NCBI RefSeq assembly: GCF_024584785.1
Contig: NZ_CP074112.1
Span: forward strand, 1,054,001-1,118,000
DNA from: Idiomarina loihiensis
GTDB lineage: Bacteria; Pseudomonadota; Gammaproteobacteria; Enterobacterales; Alteromonadaceae
Reading direction: 5' to 3'
Length of the DNA: 64,000 nucleotides
Shown here: positions 10,545 to 19,153 of the stretch, in pieces
Position numbering within the stretch: position 1 is the first letter of the stretch
Layout of the letters: each line of letters opens with the position of its first letter
Program-made: the position numbers and the translations under genes
The notes under the pieces: model-generated
Database searches by the model: none
What the model was told of the DNA's origin: nothing
Seen by the model: only the letters and a program-made list of their open reading frames with translations

Positions 10545-10598
10545 CTTAGCTAGAGTTATGAGCATAAGCAGCGCAACAGCAGCATAGACGAGGTAAGC

Positions 10599-10964
10599 AT
10601 GAGTACTATTTTTGACAAAATTATCAGCCGCGAAATTCCAGCTGAGATAGTCTACGAAGATGATCTGAGTTTGGCGTTCAAAGATATTAATCCGCAAGCG
10701 CCCGTTCATCTGTTGATTATCCCGAAACAACACATAGCCACCATCAATGATATTACGGAAGAAAATCGTGAAATTGTTGGGCATTTGTATTGGGTGGCAG
10801 CAAAAATTGCCGCTCAGTATGATTTTGCTAAAGACGGCTATCGGGTCGTGATGAACTGCAATGAAGATGGTGGCCAATCGGTGTACCACATTCACTTGCA
10901 CTTGTTAGCGGGGATCACCATGGGCTGGCCGCCGTTTGCAAATAACCGGCCGAAACAAGTTTAG
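10599..10964 (+). CDS. hinT: HIT family purine nucleoside phosphoramidase
   Basis: 121-residue histidine-triad protein; the HxHxH active site is H97-H99-H101 (YHIHLHLLAG). N-terminal FDKIISREIPAEIVYEDD is typical of HinT. The enzyme hydrolyses adenosine phosphoramidates and aminoacyl-AMPs, so its place behind metG, an aminoacyl-AMP-forming synthetase, is fitting. A good ribosome site (GAGGT) lies 5 bases before the ATG. It ends in a terminator shared with the convergent ggt gene. Confidence 0.95.
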   Translation: MSTIFDKIISREIPAEIVYEDDLSLAFKDINPQAPVHLLIIPKQHIATINDITEENREIVGHLYWVAAKIAAQYDFAKDGYRVVMNCNEDGGQSVYHIHLHLLAGITMGWPPFANNRPKQV

Positions 10965-10973
10965 GCGAAGCAT

Positions 10974-11020
10974 AAAAAAGGCCGCAGGTAGCATTAAGTC
11001 ACCAGCGGCCTTCCTTTTTA
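10974..11020. terminator. Bidirectional terminator between hinT and ggt
   Basis: Stem AAGGCCGC (10978-10985) pairs with GCGGCCTT (11005-11012) across a 19-base loop. A T-rich run follows on the plus strand (11015-11019) and an A run precedes it (10974-10979), giving a T-tract on the minus strand. It serves both convergent genes. Confidence 0.8.
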
Positions 11021-11027
11021 AGAGCAA

Positions 11028-12770
11028 CTACTGACCGGTCGCAATACCCTCGCGACGAGGATCTGCACCACCGTACAAGCTACCATCTTCTAAGCGGCTG
11101 ATACCATGCAAACCGCTGTTAAGGTCTTGCACCCGTACCTGATGGCCACGGGCTTTGAGGCCCTCTGCTAGAGCTTCAATCGTGGTTCCCCGCTCTAGTG
11201 CAGTCTCACCATTTAGGTTAGTCACGTGCGGCAAATCCATCGCTGCTTGCATATCTAAATTCCAATCAAGCAAGCCTATCAAGGTTTGTGCAACATAGTT
11301 AATAATCCGAGCACCGCCAGGTGAACCCACCACATGCAGTAACTCTCCTTGCTCATCAAACACCATCATCGGTGACATCGAGCTACGCGGGCGCTTACCC
11401 GGCTCAACCCGGTTAGCGACCGGATTGCCGTTCACTTCAGGTACGATTGAAAAGTCCGTCAGTTGGTTATTTAGCAAGAAGCCTCCTACCATCACCCCTG
11501 AACCAAATCCTGTTTCAATACTGGTGGTTAAAGACACCGCATTGCCTTCAGCATCAACAATAGAGATGTGGGAGGTATTAGGGAGCTCCGGCGATTGATC
11601 ATCTGCATATACCAGAGTCGTTAGTTCACCGGGCGTTGCCTTACCTAAATCACGCTCGCCAATCAATTGCGCGCGCTCGGTTAAATAGCCCTTATCAAGC
11701 ATGGCGGTGACAGGAACATCCACAAAATCGCTATCAGCAATGTAACGATTACGATCCGCAAAAGCTAACTTCGATGCTTGGGTAAAATAATGGACAGCCT
11801 GTTCACTGTTTGGCGCTAACTCGGCTAAATCTTTACTCTCTAACATGCTTAATATTTGCAGCACGGTAATCCCACCAGAACTTGGCGGTGCCATCCCGCA
11901 CACCTCATAGACACGATAGTTACTACAAACTGGCTCACGAATAACTGCTTGATAACTTGCTAAATCTTCGACACTTAAGGTGCCTGGGCTACGTTCGGCT
12001 TGTTGCACCGCTTGCGCTATTTGTGTCGCCAACGGCCCTTGATAAAAAGCATCTGCACCCTGTTCGGCAATCATTCGTAAGCTGGCAGCTAGCTCAGGGT
12101 TTTTTAATACTTGCCCTTGCTTGAGGGCTTGCCCGTTTGGATAAAAATAGTCTTTGGCTGGGCTTAAAGTTTTTAAGCCAGGATGAAATTCCAAATCAAG
12201 TAAGCCTTGAAGCCGCGCAGAAACCGTAAAACCCTGCTCAGCTGTAGTAATGGTATCGGTGAATAGCTGCTGCCATGGCAACTTGCCCCATTGCTGATGA
12301 GCTCGCTCTAAACCACGCAAAATACCCGGGGTCCCTACCGAACGCCCACCTACCACAGCGTCTAAAAAGCTAGCCGGTGGCTGCCCTTGGGCGTCGAGGA
12401 ACAACTCCGGCGTGGCAGCTGCGGGTGCAGTTTCACGCGCATCAACGGTGTAAAGTTGTTGTTCGCTGGCATCCCAATAAAGTAAAAAACCACCGCCACC
12501 AATACCAGAAGACTGTGGCTCAGTTAAAGTGAGCATGGCTTGTACCGCCACTGCGGCATCAATTGCACTTCCACCTGCCGCTAACACCTTCCGCCCAGCC
12601 TCTGCCGCCGCCGGGGTAGCTGCTGCCACCATATATTGCTGGGCTGCTTGCCCGCTTTTCGCAATAAAGCCAGTAGCTGCTTCAGGATCAGCTGCAACCC
12701 GTTCCGTAGGGGTAGTTTGGCTACCACAACCAACTAATGCTAGCGCTAGTAACGCCCAATACTTCTGCAT
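11028..12770 (-). CDS. ggt: Gamma-glutamyltransferase, predicted lipoprotein
   Basis: 580-residue GGT (start at ATG 12770, preceded by AAGGTGA). It would cleave the gamma-glutamyl bond of glutathione and related peptides outside the cytosol. The family N-terminal nucleophile is T399 in NTSHISIVD, where self-cleavage yields large and small subunits; the glycine-rich loops GGGGFLLYWD near 90-100 and SPGGARIINYV near 490-500 are intact. Unlike the soluble periplasmic E. coli enzyme, the signal peptide ends in LVGC with Cys at about 15, so it is probably lipid-anchored. Monocistronic, divergent from rrtA. Confidence 0.94.
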   Translation of the reverse strand: MQKYWALLALALVGCGSQTTPTERVAADPEAATGFIAKSGQAAQQYMVAAATPAAAEAGRKVLAAGGSAIDAAVAVQAMLTLTEPQSSGIGGGGFLLYWDASEQQLYTVDARETAPAAATPELFLDAQGQPPASFLDAVVGGRSVGTPGILRGLERAHQQWGKLPWQQLFTDTITTAEQGFTVSARLQGLLDLEFHPGLKTLSPAKDYFYPNGQALKQGQVLKNPELAASLRMIAEQGADAFYQGPLATQIAQAVQQAERSPGTLSVEDLASYQAVIREPVCSNYRVYEVCGMAPPSSGGITVLQILSMLESKDLAELAPNSEQAVHYFTQASKLAFADRNRYIADSDFVDVPVTAMLDKGYLTERAQLIGERDLGKATPGELTTLVYADDQSPELPNTSHISIVDAEGNAVSLTTSIETGFGSGVMVGGFLLNNQLTDFSIVPEVNGNPVANRVEPGKRPRSSMSPMMVFDEQGELLHVVGSPGGARIINYVAQTLIGLLDWNLDMQAAMDLPHVTNLNGETALERGTTIEALAEGLKARGHQVRVQDLNSGLHGISRLEDGSLYGGADPRREGIATGQ

Positions 12771-12930
12771 AATTATCACCTTATTCGTGCTATTACTCGC
12801 AAGATGCGGATTTACCTAGTCATTCAGTCTTTTCATACTATCGCTACTATCATAAGATCTTGTGCCATTGATAACAACGCCATTGCGGCTTATCCTCGTC
12901 ATTCATAGGCCGCCATGTAAGGATGACAAC

Positions 12931-13599
12931 GTGTCAAAATCACCGCCCAAAACAACATTATCTGCCTTAGTCTTATCTGAACGAGGACAAATTACCATCA
13001 GTAGCTTGTTGCTTGCTGTGATTATGGTATGGCTGCATTTTTATCAGCAACAACAAGGCTCGTTGCTTGAGACCTTCGATTTTACTCAACCTTTGGTGTG
13101 GCAAGAGCCTTGGCGCCTGCTTACCGCTCATATCCTGCACCTTGATGCTCAGCACGCCATCTACAATGCGATTGGACTGCTTCTGCTTACCCTATTTTTT
13201 GCTGGCAACTTCACCCTGCGGAGCTGGTTTAATGCACTTCTAATTATCGCCGTTGTCATTGCTGCTTTGGTCTGGTTGATTGGTTACCCAAGCCGTTTTG
13301 TAGGCTTTTCGGCAGTGTTACACGGGCTACTGCTACTTGGCGTGCTACTTGACTGGCGGCAACAAGATTATCGCTGGGCTGACTGGCTGAACCCCATAGT
13401 GCTTGGGCTGTTAGGGCTTAAAGTGCTACTCGAGTACTCTGGTTTGCTGCAAAGTAAAATTCTGTTGAGCATCGGCGATCCGCAAGCGATAGGTATTCTT
13501 CATGCCTGTGGTTTAGTGGGTGGTTTACTCGCGTGGCATCTGCACTGCCGCAGCCTCAAAGCTTTGGCTACCATGGCAGAATCAAACCAGGACAAATAA
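12931..13599 (+). CDS. rrtA: Rhombosortase (rhomboid-family intramembrane protease)
   Basis: 222 residues from GTG 12931, chosen because AAGGA sits 7 bases upstream; an earlier in-frame TTG lacks this. The protein has about six membrane segments. The intramembrane Ser is S127 in VGFSAVLHG with H131 just after, and the His partner is H191 in GILHACGLVGG. The short size and GFSxxLHG motif fit the rhombosortase branch, which processes proteins bearing a GlyGly-CTERM tail rather than generic rhomboid substrates. No protein in this window shows such a tail, so substrates must lie elsewhere. Confidence 0.82.
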   Translation: MSKSPPKTTLSALVLSERGQITISSLLLAVIMVWLHFYQQQQGSLLETFDFTQPLVWQEPWRLLTAHILHLDAQHAIYNAIGLLLLTLFFAGNFTLRSWFNALLIIAVVIAALVWLIGYPSRFVGFSAVLHGLLLLGVLLDWRQQDYRWADWLNPIVLGLLGLKVLLEYSGLLQSKILLSIGDPQAIGILHACGLVGGLLAWHLHCRSLKALATMAESNQDK

Positions 13600-13604
13600 A
13601 ATAA

Positions 13605-13625
13605 AGGGCCCAATCCTTGGGCCCT
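13605..13625. terminator. Stem-loop between rrtA and comEA
   Basis: An 8-bp stem AGGGCCCA/TGGGCCCT with a 5-base loop lies between these convergent genes. Read leftward it is followed by a T-rich stretch (complement of 13594-13604), so it suits comEA; the rightward side is only AT-rich. Confidence 0.65.
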
Positions 13626-13669
13626 ATAACTTAATCAGATCCGTCGCTATAACAACTGCGTTAACACCG

Positions 13670-13987
13670 TTACAGGACAATCCGATCTTTGTTGAGTTCG
13701 AGCATACGTGGGCCGATTCCTTTCACCTGCATCAGTTGGTTAGCATCACTAAAAGTGCCTAACTGCTCGCGTAACTTGATGATAGCTTCAGCTCGCTTTA
13801 AGCCGACGCCGGTGAGTGCCATCGCTAACTGTTCGGCGCTGGCAGTATTGATATTAACCGTAGGGGTACTTGCTGCTTCTTGCATCGCCACTGCAGTAGG
13901 AGCAAATAATAAAGGTTGGGCTACAGCCGGCTGTAACAACACCAGCGGCGATAACATCGAGGCGAAAATCAAGGTTTTCCGTAACAT
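13670..13987 (-). CDS. comEA: ComEA-like helix-hairpin-helix DNA-binding protein
   Basis: 105-residue exported protein: signal peptide 1-23 (cut after AVA) and a short linker, then the tandem helix-hairpin-helix domain from VNINTASAEQL (44-54) through GVGLKRAEAI to VKGIGPRMLE near the C-terminus. ComEA proteins bind incoming double-stranded DNA in the periplasm during natural transformation and act as a ratchet. Presence is suggestive of competence but not proof, since many gammaproteobacteria keep this small gene alone. A single gene here, with a hairpin past its stop. Confidence 0.88.
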   Translation of the reverse strand: MLRKTLIFASMLSPLVLLQPAVAQPLLFAPTAVAMQEAASTPTVNINTASAEQLAMALTGVGLKRAEAIIKLREQLGTFSDANQLMQVKGIGPRMLELNKDRIVL

Positions 13988-14078
13988 AAGGCACTCTCCA
14001 AGTCAGTTTGATGACTGCACCATGCAGACCTGAAGAGTGTACGAAGGTGCTGGCGTTTAAGCCATTAAATAGCTCGTA

Positions 14079-14774
14079 TTAGGCCGTGAGCGATTGCTTA
14101 ATTGCAGTTAAGGCTGCGGCGGGGTCAGACGCTTGAGTAATAGGTCGACCGATGACTAACACTTCAATTCCTAATTGATTGGCCGCTGCAGGCGTCATAG
14201 TACGGCGCTGATCATCTGCAGCACTACCGGCTGGACGAATACCTGGCGTGACTCGCATAAAGTTCGGGCCACAGTGTTCGGCAATCAGCTCGGCTTCTTG
14301 GGCCGAACAAACCACCCCATCTAAGCCCGCTTGCTGGGTTAATTTGGCTAACCGTAACACCTGCTCTTGCGGGCTTACGTTAATGCCTTGCTCGGCTAAA
14401 TCTTCGGCTGTCATACTGGTTAACACCGTAACCGCGATTAAGAAAGGTGGCTGGGGTAAGTCTGCCAGAGCCTCCCGCGCCGCTTGCATCATCCTACTAC
14501 CGCCGCTTGCATGCACGTTAACCATCCAAACCCCAAGGTCGGCAGCAGCTCGTACCGCTTTACCTACGGTGTTTGGAATATCATGAAATTTCAGATCAAG
14601 AAATACTTTAAAGCCCAGCGCAACCAACTCTTTCACAAATTCAGGGCCTGCCGCAGTAAAGAGTTCTTTGCCAACCTTTAAACCGCACGCACTAGGTGAA
14701 AGTAACTTAATCAACGGCCAAGCTTGTGCAGGCGTGGCATAATCTAAGGCTACAAAGATTTCTGACTGTTTCAT
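14079..14774 (-). CDS. pyrF: Orotidine 5'-phosphate decarboxylase
   Basis: 231-residue class I OMP decarboxylase, last step of UMP synthesis. Active-site residues are visible: D11 (VALDYA), K33 (GLKVGKELF) and the D60-K62-D65 set in [13 protein letters not shown], with the phosphate-binding [11 protein letters not shown] and IGRPITQA loops later. The ATG follows the lapB stop directly (TAAATG), which makes translational coupling likely. The lapA-lapB-pyrF order is the E. coli one. Confidence 0.97.
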   Translation of the reverse strand: MKQSEIFVALDYATPAQAWPLIKLLSPSACGLKVGKELFTAAGPEFVKELVALGFKVFLDLKFHDIPNTVGKAVRAAADLGVWMVNVHASGGSRMMQAAREALADLPQPPFLIAVTVLTSMTAEDLAEQGINVSPQEQVLRLAKLTQQAGLDGVVCSAQEAELIAEHCGPNFMRVTPGIRPAGSAADDQRRTMTPAAANQLGIEVLVIGRPITQASDPAAALTAIKQSLTA

Positions 14775-15932
14775 TTATTCTCCATCTAAACCAATTATGG
14801 GTTTTATTTCGCCCCAACTACGACAGCTAGGGCAATGCCAATAAAGGGTACTGCCCGAAAAGCCACAGTGGCGACAGCGATACTTCGGCCGCTGTTGCAT
14901 CTGCTGTTGCACCAACTTCTGCAGCATGCGCAGACTATCGCGAGCTTTACCAACATCAGCCGCACGAATATGAAAATCCATTAATTTATGAAACCCGCGC
15001 ATGGTCGGATTTTGAATCAAGGAAGACTGAATAAATTGTTCTGCTGCCTCAATGCTATTTTCACGAGCGATAAGTTCAGACAATAACACGGCAGCTGAGG
15101 TTGAGTGTGCCACCTTCACGCATTCATGTAAAAACTGCACCAAGCCTGTTTCATCGTGTAAATCATCAAAACATGCTTTGATGAGTGGTAAGGCTTCGCT
15201 GACGAAATCGCTATCTTCATGCAGGATGCCCACCAATATATTACGCGCTTTGACTAGCTGCCCCTGGGCATACCACATCCGCCCTAGCGCGAGCGCTGCA
15301 CGGACACATTCAGGATCGTGCTGACGCGCTTTTAAATAATACTTTTCGCCCGCTTCAGGTTGCGTTTGTTGCTCTGCTAATTCGCAATAAAGTTGTCCTA
15401 CCAATACCTCAGCAGAGCTGTCAAAGCGAGTGATTTTCAAGGCGACACGAATCGCTTTATCCCACTCATGGGTCGATTCATAAAGTTCTAATAAATGGCG
15501 TTGGCAGGCTTCATGAAACTGTTTGTCGGTTTGCAGGGCCAGTAACATGTCTTCGGCCCGATCGTAAATACCCGCAGCCAGATAATCTAGACCTAACTCA
15601 AACATGGCCATGCGCCGTTGCTGTTCGGTTATCGAGGGTCTGGAGGTGAGGTTCTGATGAATTTTAATCGCGCGATCTATTTCACCACGACGGCGAAATA
15701 GTTTACCCAGCGCCCAGTGGGTTTCTAAGGTGTCTGAATCTACATCAAGCAGTTCAATAAACAGATCGACTGCTTTATCCGGTTGATCAGAAAGTAATAA
15801 ATTTAAGCCGGTGACATATTGCTTGGAGAATTGTTCTTGTTCTTTGCGGTCTTCATTACGCACACTGTTACGCCCCATGAACCAGCCATAGGCAGCAGCA
15901 ACAGGTAACAATAAGAATAACAGTTCAAGCAT
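14775..15932 (-). CDS. lapB: Lipopolysaccharide assembly protein LapB (YciM)
   Basis: 385-residue inner-membrane TPR protein. One N-terminal membrane segment (1-18), then about nine TPR-like repeats through residue 340, then a rubredoxin-type zinc ribbon with Cys pairs CRHC and CPSC. LapB, with FtsH and PbgA/YejM, controls turnover of LpxC and so LPS synthesis in E. coli. The ATG overlaps the lapA stop by one base (TAATG). Length and zinc ribbon match E. coli (389 residues). Confidence 0.95.
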   Translation of the reverse strand: MLELLFLLLPVAAAYGWFMGRNSVRNEDRKEQEQFSKQYVTGLNLLLSDQPDKAVDLFIELLDVDSDTLETHWALGKLFRRRGEIDRAIKIHQNLTSRPSITEQQRRMAMFELGLDYLAAGIYDRAEDMLLALQTDKQFHEACQRHLLELYESTHEWDKAIRVALKITRFDSSAEVLVGQLYCELAEQQTQPEAGEKYYLKARQHDPECVRAALALGRMWYAQGQLVKARNILVGILHEDSDFVSEALPLIKACFDDLHDETGLVQFLHECVKVAHSTSAAVLLSELIARENSIEAAEQFIQSSLIQNPTMRGFHKLMDFHIRAADVGKARDSLRMLQKLVQQQMQQRPKYRCRHCGFSGSTLYWHCPSCRSWGEIKPIIGLDGE

Positions 15933-16189
15933 TAAGGGGTGCTCGTTTTCACCAGCTGTTTACGTAATTTCTTTATTTCTCGGCCTAACAGAAATTGCCG
16001 AGCTAACATGGCTATCACACCAATGATAAAGCCAAGAGCCAAAAATAGTGCTGCAACTAGGGCTAACGAAACTTGTTGCTGTACAGCCAGAAAATCGACG
16101 GTGACTGGCGTATTGTTCATAGCACCAAAAGCGATGGCAATTAAAAATAGAATCAATAAGGGTAAGCTAACAAACAAGAATCGGATCAT
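15932..16189 (-). CDS. lapA: Lipopolysaccharide assembly protein LapA (DUF1049)
   Basis: 85 residues from ATG 16189, placing the first membrane segment right at the N-terminus as in known LapA proteins. An in-frame ATG at 16210 would start inside the T-tract of the ihfB terminator and is less likely. Two membrane helices (about 3-22 and 38-62) flank the family's MNNTPVTVDFL strand, and a basic coiled tail follows (REIKKLRKQL). Works with LapB in LPS assembly. I see no strong ribosome site for either start. Confidence 0.85.
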   Translation of the reverse strand: MIRFLFVSLPLLILFLIAIAFGAMNNTPVTVDFLAVQQQVSLALVAALFLALGFIIGVIAMLARQFLLGREIKKLRKQLVKTSTP

Positions 16190-16210
16190 AGTTACAGGTC
16201 TCGTCTTCAT

Positions 16211-16250
16211 AAAAAAACGGCATGCTTTATAGTAGCATGCCGTTTTGTTT
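16211..16250. terminator. Terminator between ihfB and lapA
   Basis: A 10-bp perfect stem ACGGCATGCT/AGCATGCCGT with a 7-base loop is flanked by seven A on the left (a T-tract for ihfB, read leftward) and TTTTGTTT on the right. It may attenuate read-through from rpsA-ihfB into lapAB-pyrF. Confidence 0.88.
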
Positions 16251-16266
16251 AACTCGACGTTAAAAA

Positions 16267-16551
16267 TCAACCGATGTTGTCGACCCGCTCGCGCAGTTCT
16301 TTACCCGGTTTAAAGTGAGGGACATATTTGCCCTCAAGTTCAACCGATTCACCGGTTTTAGGATTACGTCCAACCCGCGGCGCTCGATAATGCAATGAGA
16401 AACTACCAAAGCCACGAATCTCAATCCGTCCGCCTGACGCCATTTGCTGCGCCATCTGCTCGATAATTTCTTTCACCGCATCTTCAATCTGACGCGAAGA
16501 ATGCTCTGGGTACAACGCCGTTAACTGGTTAATCAGTTCCGATTTTGTCAT
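16267..16551 (-). CDS. ihfB: Integration host factor subunit beta
   Basis: 94-residue HU/IHF-type DNA-bending protein. The beta-arm with the DNA-intercalating Pro lies in [15 protein letters not shown] (about 56-70), and [12 protein letters not shown] (40-51) is conserved. IhfB sits just downstream of rpsA, as in E. coli (rpsA-ihfB), which separates it from the HU and IhfA paralogues. Its partner IhfA is encoded at 60.2-60.5 kb. A terminator follows. Confidence 0.96.
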   Translation of the reverse strand: MTKSELINQLTALYPEHSSRQIEDAVKEIIEQMAQQMASGGRIEIRGFGSFSLHYRAPRVGRNPKTGESVELEGKYVPHFKPGKELRERVDNIG

Positions 16552-16607
16552 CTTAAGCTCCTCTATGTGTGCGTCAATGCGCTCGGGTTTTCAGTAAACC
16601 TGACTTA

Positions 16608-18281
16608 TTAGTCGTTTTTCGCCGCTTTGAAGGCTTCAGCCATTGCGTTAGAGAAGTCAGCTTCGTCTTGCTGCTTGTTCACTGACTCAATAGCTTCTTT
16701 CTCTTCAACTTCGTCTTTAGCACGAATAGACAAGCTCAAAGTACGGTTCTTACGATCAACGCCCATGAAACGAGCTTCGATTTCGTCACCAACTTTCAAC
16801 TCAGTGGTAGCGTCTTCAACGCGATCACGTGAGATATCAGCGGCACGAACGTAACCTTCAACGCTGTCAGCCAGTTCAACTTTTGCACCTTTGGCATCAA
16901 CTTCGATGACCTTACCAGTAACAATAGCACCTTTTTTGTTAGCTGCCAGATAATTGTTGAACGGATCTTCTTCTAATTGCTTGATACCAAGAGAGATGCG
17001 CTCGCGCTCTGCGTCAACTTGTAACACCACAGCGGTAACTTCTTCACCTTTCTTGAATTCGCGTACAGCTTCTTCGCCAGTAGCGTTCCAGCTGATGTCA
17101 GACAAGTGAACCAAACCGTCGATGCCGCCATCTAAACCGATGAAGATACCGAAGTCAGTGATTGACTTGATCTTACCTGACACTTTGTCACCTTTGTTGA
17201 AGTTCTTCGCGAACTCTTCCCAAGGGTTAGCTTTACACTGTTTCAGGCCAAGTGAAATACGACGACGTTCTTCGTCAATTTCAAGAACCATAACTTCAAC
17301 CACGTCATCCAAGTTAACAACTTTAGATGGGTGAACGTTTTTGTTGGTCCAATCCATTTCAGAAACGTGTACCAAACCTTCTACGCCTTCTTCGATTTCA
17401 ACGAAGCAGCCGTAATCAGTTAAGTTGGTTACACGACCAGTCAAACGATGACCTTCTGGGTAACGAGCAGCGATATCCGCCCATGGATCTGCGCCTAATT
17501 GCTTCAGACCTAATGATACGCGAGTACGCTCACGATCGAATTTCAATACTTTCACATTGATTTCGTCGCCTACGTTAACCACTTCGCTTGGGTGCTTAAC
17601 GCGCTTCCAAGCCATATCGGTAATGTGCAACAAGCCGTCAACGCCGCCTAGATCAACGAACGCGCCGTAGTCAGTCAGGTTCTTAACGATACCTTTAACT
17701 TCTTGACCTTCTTGCAAGTTCTCTAGCAGCTCATCACGCTCTGCACTGTTCTCAGTTTCAATAACAGCACGACGAGAAACAACAACGTTGTTGCGCTTCT
17801 GGTCTAGCTTGATAACTTTGAACTCTAAATCTTTGTTTTCTAGGTGCGTCGTTTCACGAACTGGGCGAACATCTACCAATGAACCTGGTAAGAATGCACG
17901 AACGCCACCTAAATCTACAGTGAAGCCACCTTTAACTTTACCGCTGATGAAACCGGTAACAGTTTCTTGGTCTTCATAAGCTTTTTCCAGCTGTAACCAA
18001 GCTTCATAACGTTTTGCTTTTTCGCGTGACAGGATAGTTTCACCGAAACCATCTTCAACCGCATCTAGTGCTACGTCAATTTGATCGCCAACTTGAACTT
18101 CTACAACGCCTTCTGCGTTGCGGAATTGCTCAACCGGAATAGCACTTTCAGATTTCAGACCGGCGTCTACCAAAACAACGTCACGGTTGATAGCTACGAT
18201 GGTGCCTTTTACGATAGAACCTGGGCGAGTTTCGACCTCTTTGAGGCTTTCTTCAAACAGCTGTGCAAAATTTTCTGACAT
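16608..18281 (-). CDS. rpsA: 30S ribosomal protein S1
   Basis: 557 residues (E. coli S1 is 557) with six S1 OB-fold repeats. The first two (about 20-170) serve ribosome docking; repeats 3-6 carry the typical [24 protein letters not shown] pattern ending in a LGLKQ motif (three visible copies at about 255, 340 and 430). It brings mRNA with weak ribosome sites to the 30S subunit. The gene lies in the order cmk-rpsA-ihfB with a 120-base leader before it that may hold a promoter and S1 autoregulatory structure. Confidence 0.98.
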   Translation of the reverse strand: MSENFAQLFEESLKEVETRPGSIVKGTIVAINRDVVLVDAGLKSESAIPVEQFRNAEGVVEVQVGDQIDVALDAVEDGFGETILSREKAKRYEAWLQLEKAYEDQETVTGFISGKVKGGFTVDLGGVRAFLPGSLVDVRPVRETTHLENKDLEFKVIKLDQKRNNVVVSRRAVIETENSAERDELLENLQEGQEVKGIVKNLTDYGAFVDLGGVDGLLHITDMAWKRVKHPSEVVNVGDEINVKVLKFDRERTRVSLGLKQLGADPWADIAARYPEGHRLTGRVTNLTDYGCFVEIEEGVEGLVHVSEMDWTNKNVHPSKVVNLDDVVEVMVLEIDEERRRISLGLKQCKANPWEEFAKNFNKGDKVSGKIKSITDFGIFIGLDGGIDGLVHLSDISWNATGEEAVREFKKGEEVTAVVLQVDAERERISLGIKQLEEDPFNNYLAANKKGAIVTGKVIEVDAKGAKVELADSVEGYVRAADISRDRVEDATTELKVGDEIEARFMGVDRKNRTLSLSIRAKDEVEEKEAIESVNKQQDEADFSNAMAEAFKAAKND

Positions 18282-18401
18282 ATGAGTTAGCTTACTTCAG
18301 TTAAGTACGTCCACCAGACATCCTGTTCGGCGGGGTTATTAAAAATAATCTGTTCGCTTATCCTTGCTACAGACCGCTAAGTTAGCCAGCTACATGCTGA
18401 C

Positions 18402-19094
18402 CTACTCAGAATGCGAGAGCTTGCTGTATGCAAACTCAAGAATGTTGTCCACCACCTCGTCAATGCTCAGATCCGTTGAATCTATCTGCAACGATCCTTC
18501 GGCAGCACGTAAAGGTGCAACCGAGCGATTGGTGTCGCGTGCATCACGCTCGCGAATTTCGGTGATTAATTGGTCGATTTTAGCAGTAAAACCTTTATCT
18601 AGCAATTGTTGGTAACGCCGTTGTGCACGTTCTTCTGGGCTGGCTGTTAAAAACACCTTTGCCGCAGCGTCGGTAAACACCACAGTTCCCATATCTCGAC
18701 CATCAGCAACGAGGCCTGGCAGCTCTTTAAACGCCCGTTGACGGCGCAATAAAGCTTCACGTACCCGTGGCAACGCAGCAATTTTGGAAGCCATATTACC
18801 GACCTCTTCATTACGAATGGTCATGGTAACGTCTTCACCTTCTAAGATGATATGGGTTAAGTCTGGGTCTTCTTCTACGTCAAACTTAACGTCTAGCGCA
18901 CCTGCTAGAGCCACTAAGCTTGCTTCATCATCGGCGGCGAACCCATGATGCAACGCAGCGAGAGCTAAAACGCGATAGATGGCGCCACTGTCAAGTAAAT
19001 GCCAACCTAACTTATCAGCGAGAATACGGCTTACCGTACCTTTGCCGGCACCGCTTGGTCCATCGATGGTGATTACCGGAATCTGTTTGGTCAT
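18402..19094 (-). CDS. cmk: Cytidylate kinase
   Basis: 230 residues from ATG 19094, chosen because AGGGGA lies 4-9 bases upstream and the P-loop then sits near the N-terminus (GPSGAGKG at 12-19). An in-frame upstream ATG would add ten non-conserved residues. It phosphorylates CMP and dCMP. The DSGAIYR motif at about 35-41 and [12 protein letters not shown] near 100-111 are characteristic. The aroA-cmk-rpsA order is conserved in gammaproteobacteria. Confidence 0.96.
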   Translation of the reverse strand: MTKQIPVITIDGPSGAGKGTVSRILADKLGWHLLDSGAIYRVLALAALHHGFAADDEASLVALAGALDVKFDVEEDPDLTHIILEGEDVTMTIRNEEVGNMASKIAALPRVREALLRRQRAFKELPGLVADGRDMGTVVFTDAAAKVFLTASPEERAQRRYQQLLDKGFTAKIDQLITEIRERDARDTNRSVAPLRAAEGSLQIDSTDLSIDEVVDNILEFAYSKLSHSE

Positions 19095-19153
19095 GCTATC
19101 CCCTACCCAATAAAAGCGCCGCAATTATACGGAATTGGCAGAAAATTGCACCT

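Noticed and set aside
10518-10901. 127-codon frame opposite hinT
   Set aside because: It runs through the hinT coding sequence and its translation has no recognisable domain or ribosome site.
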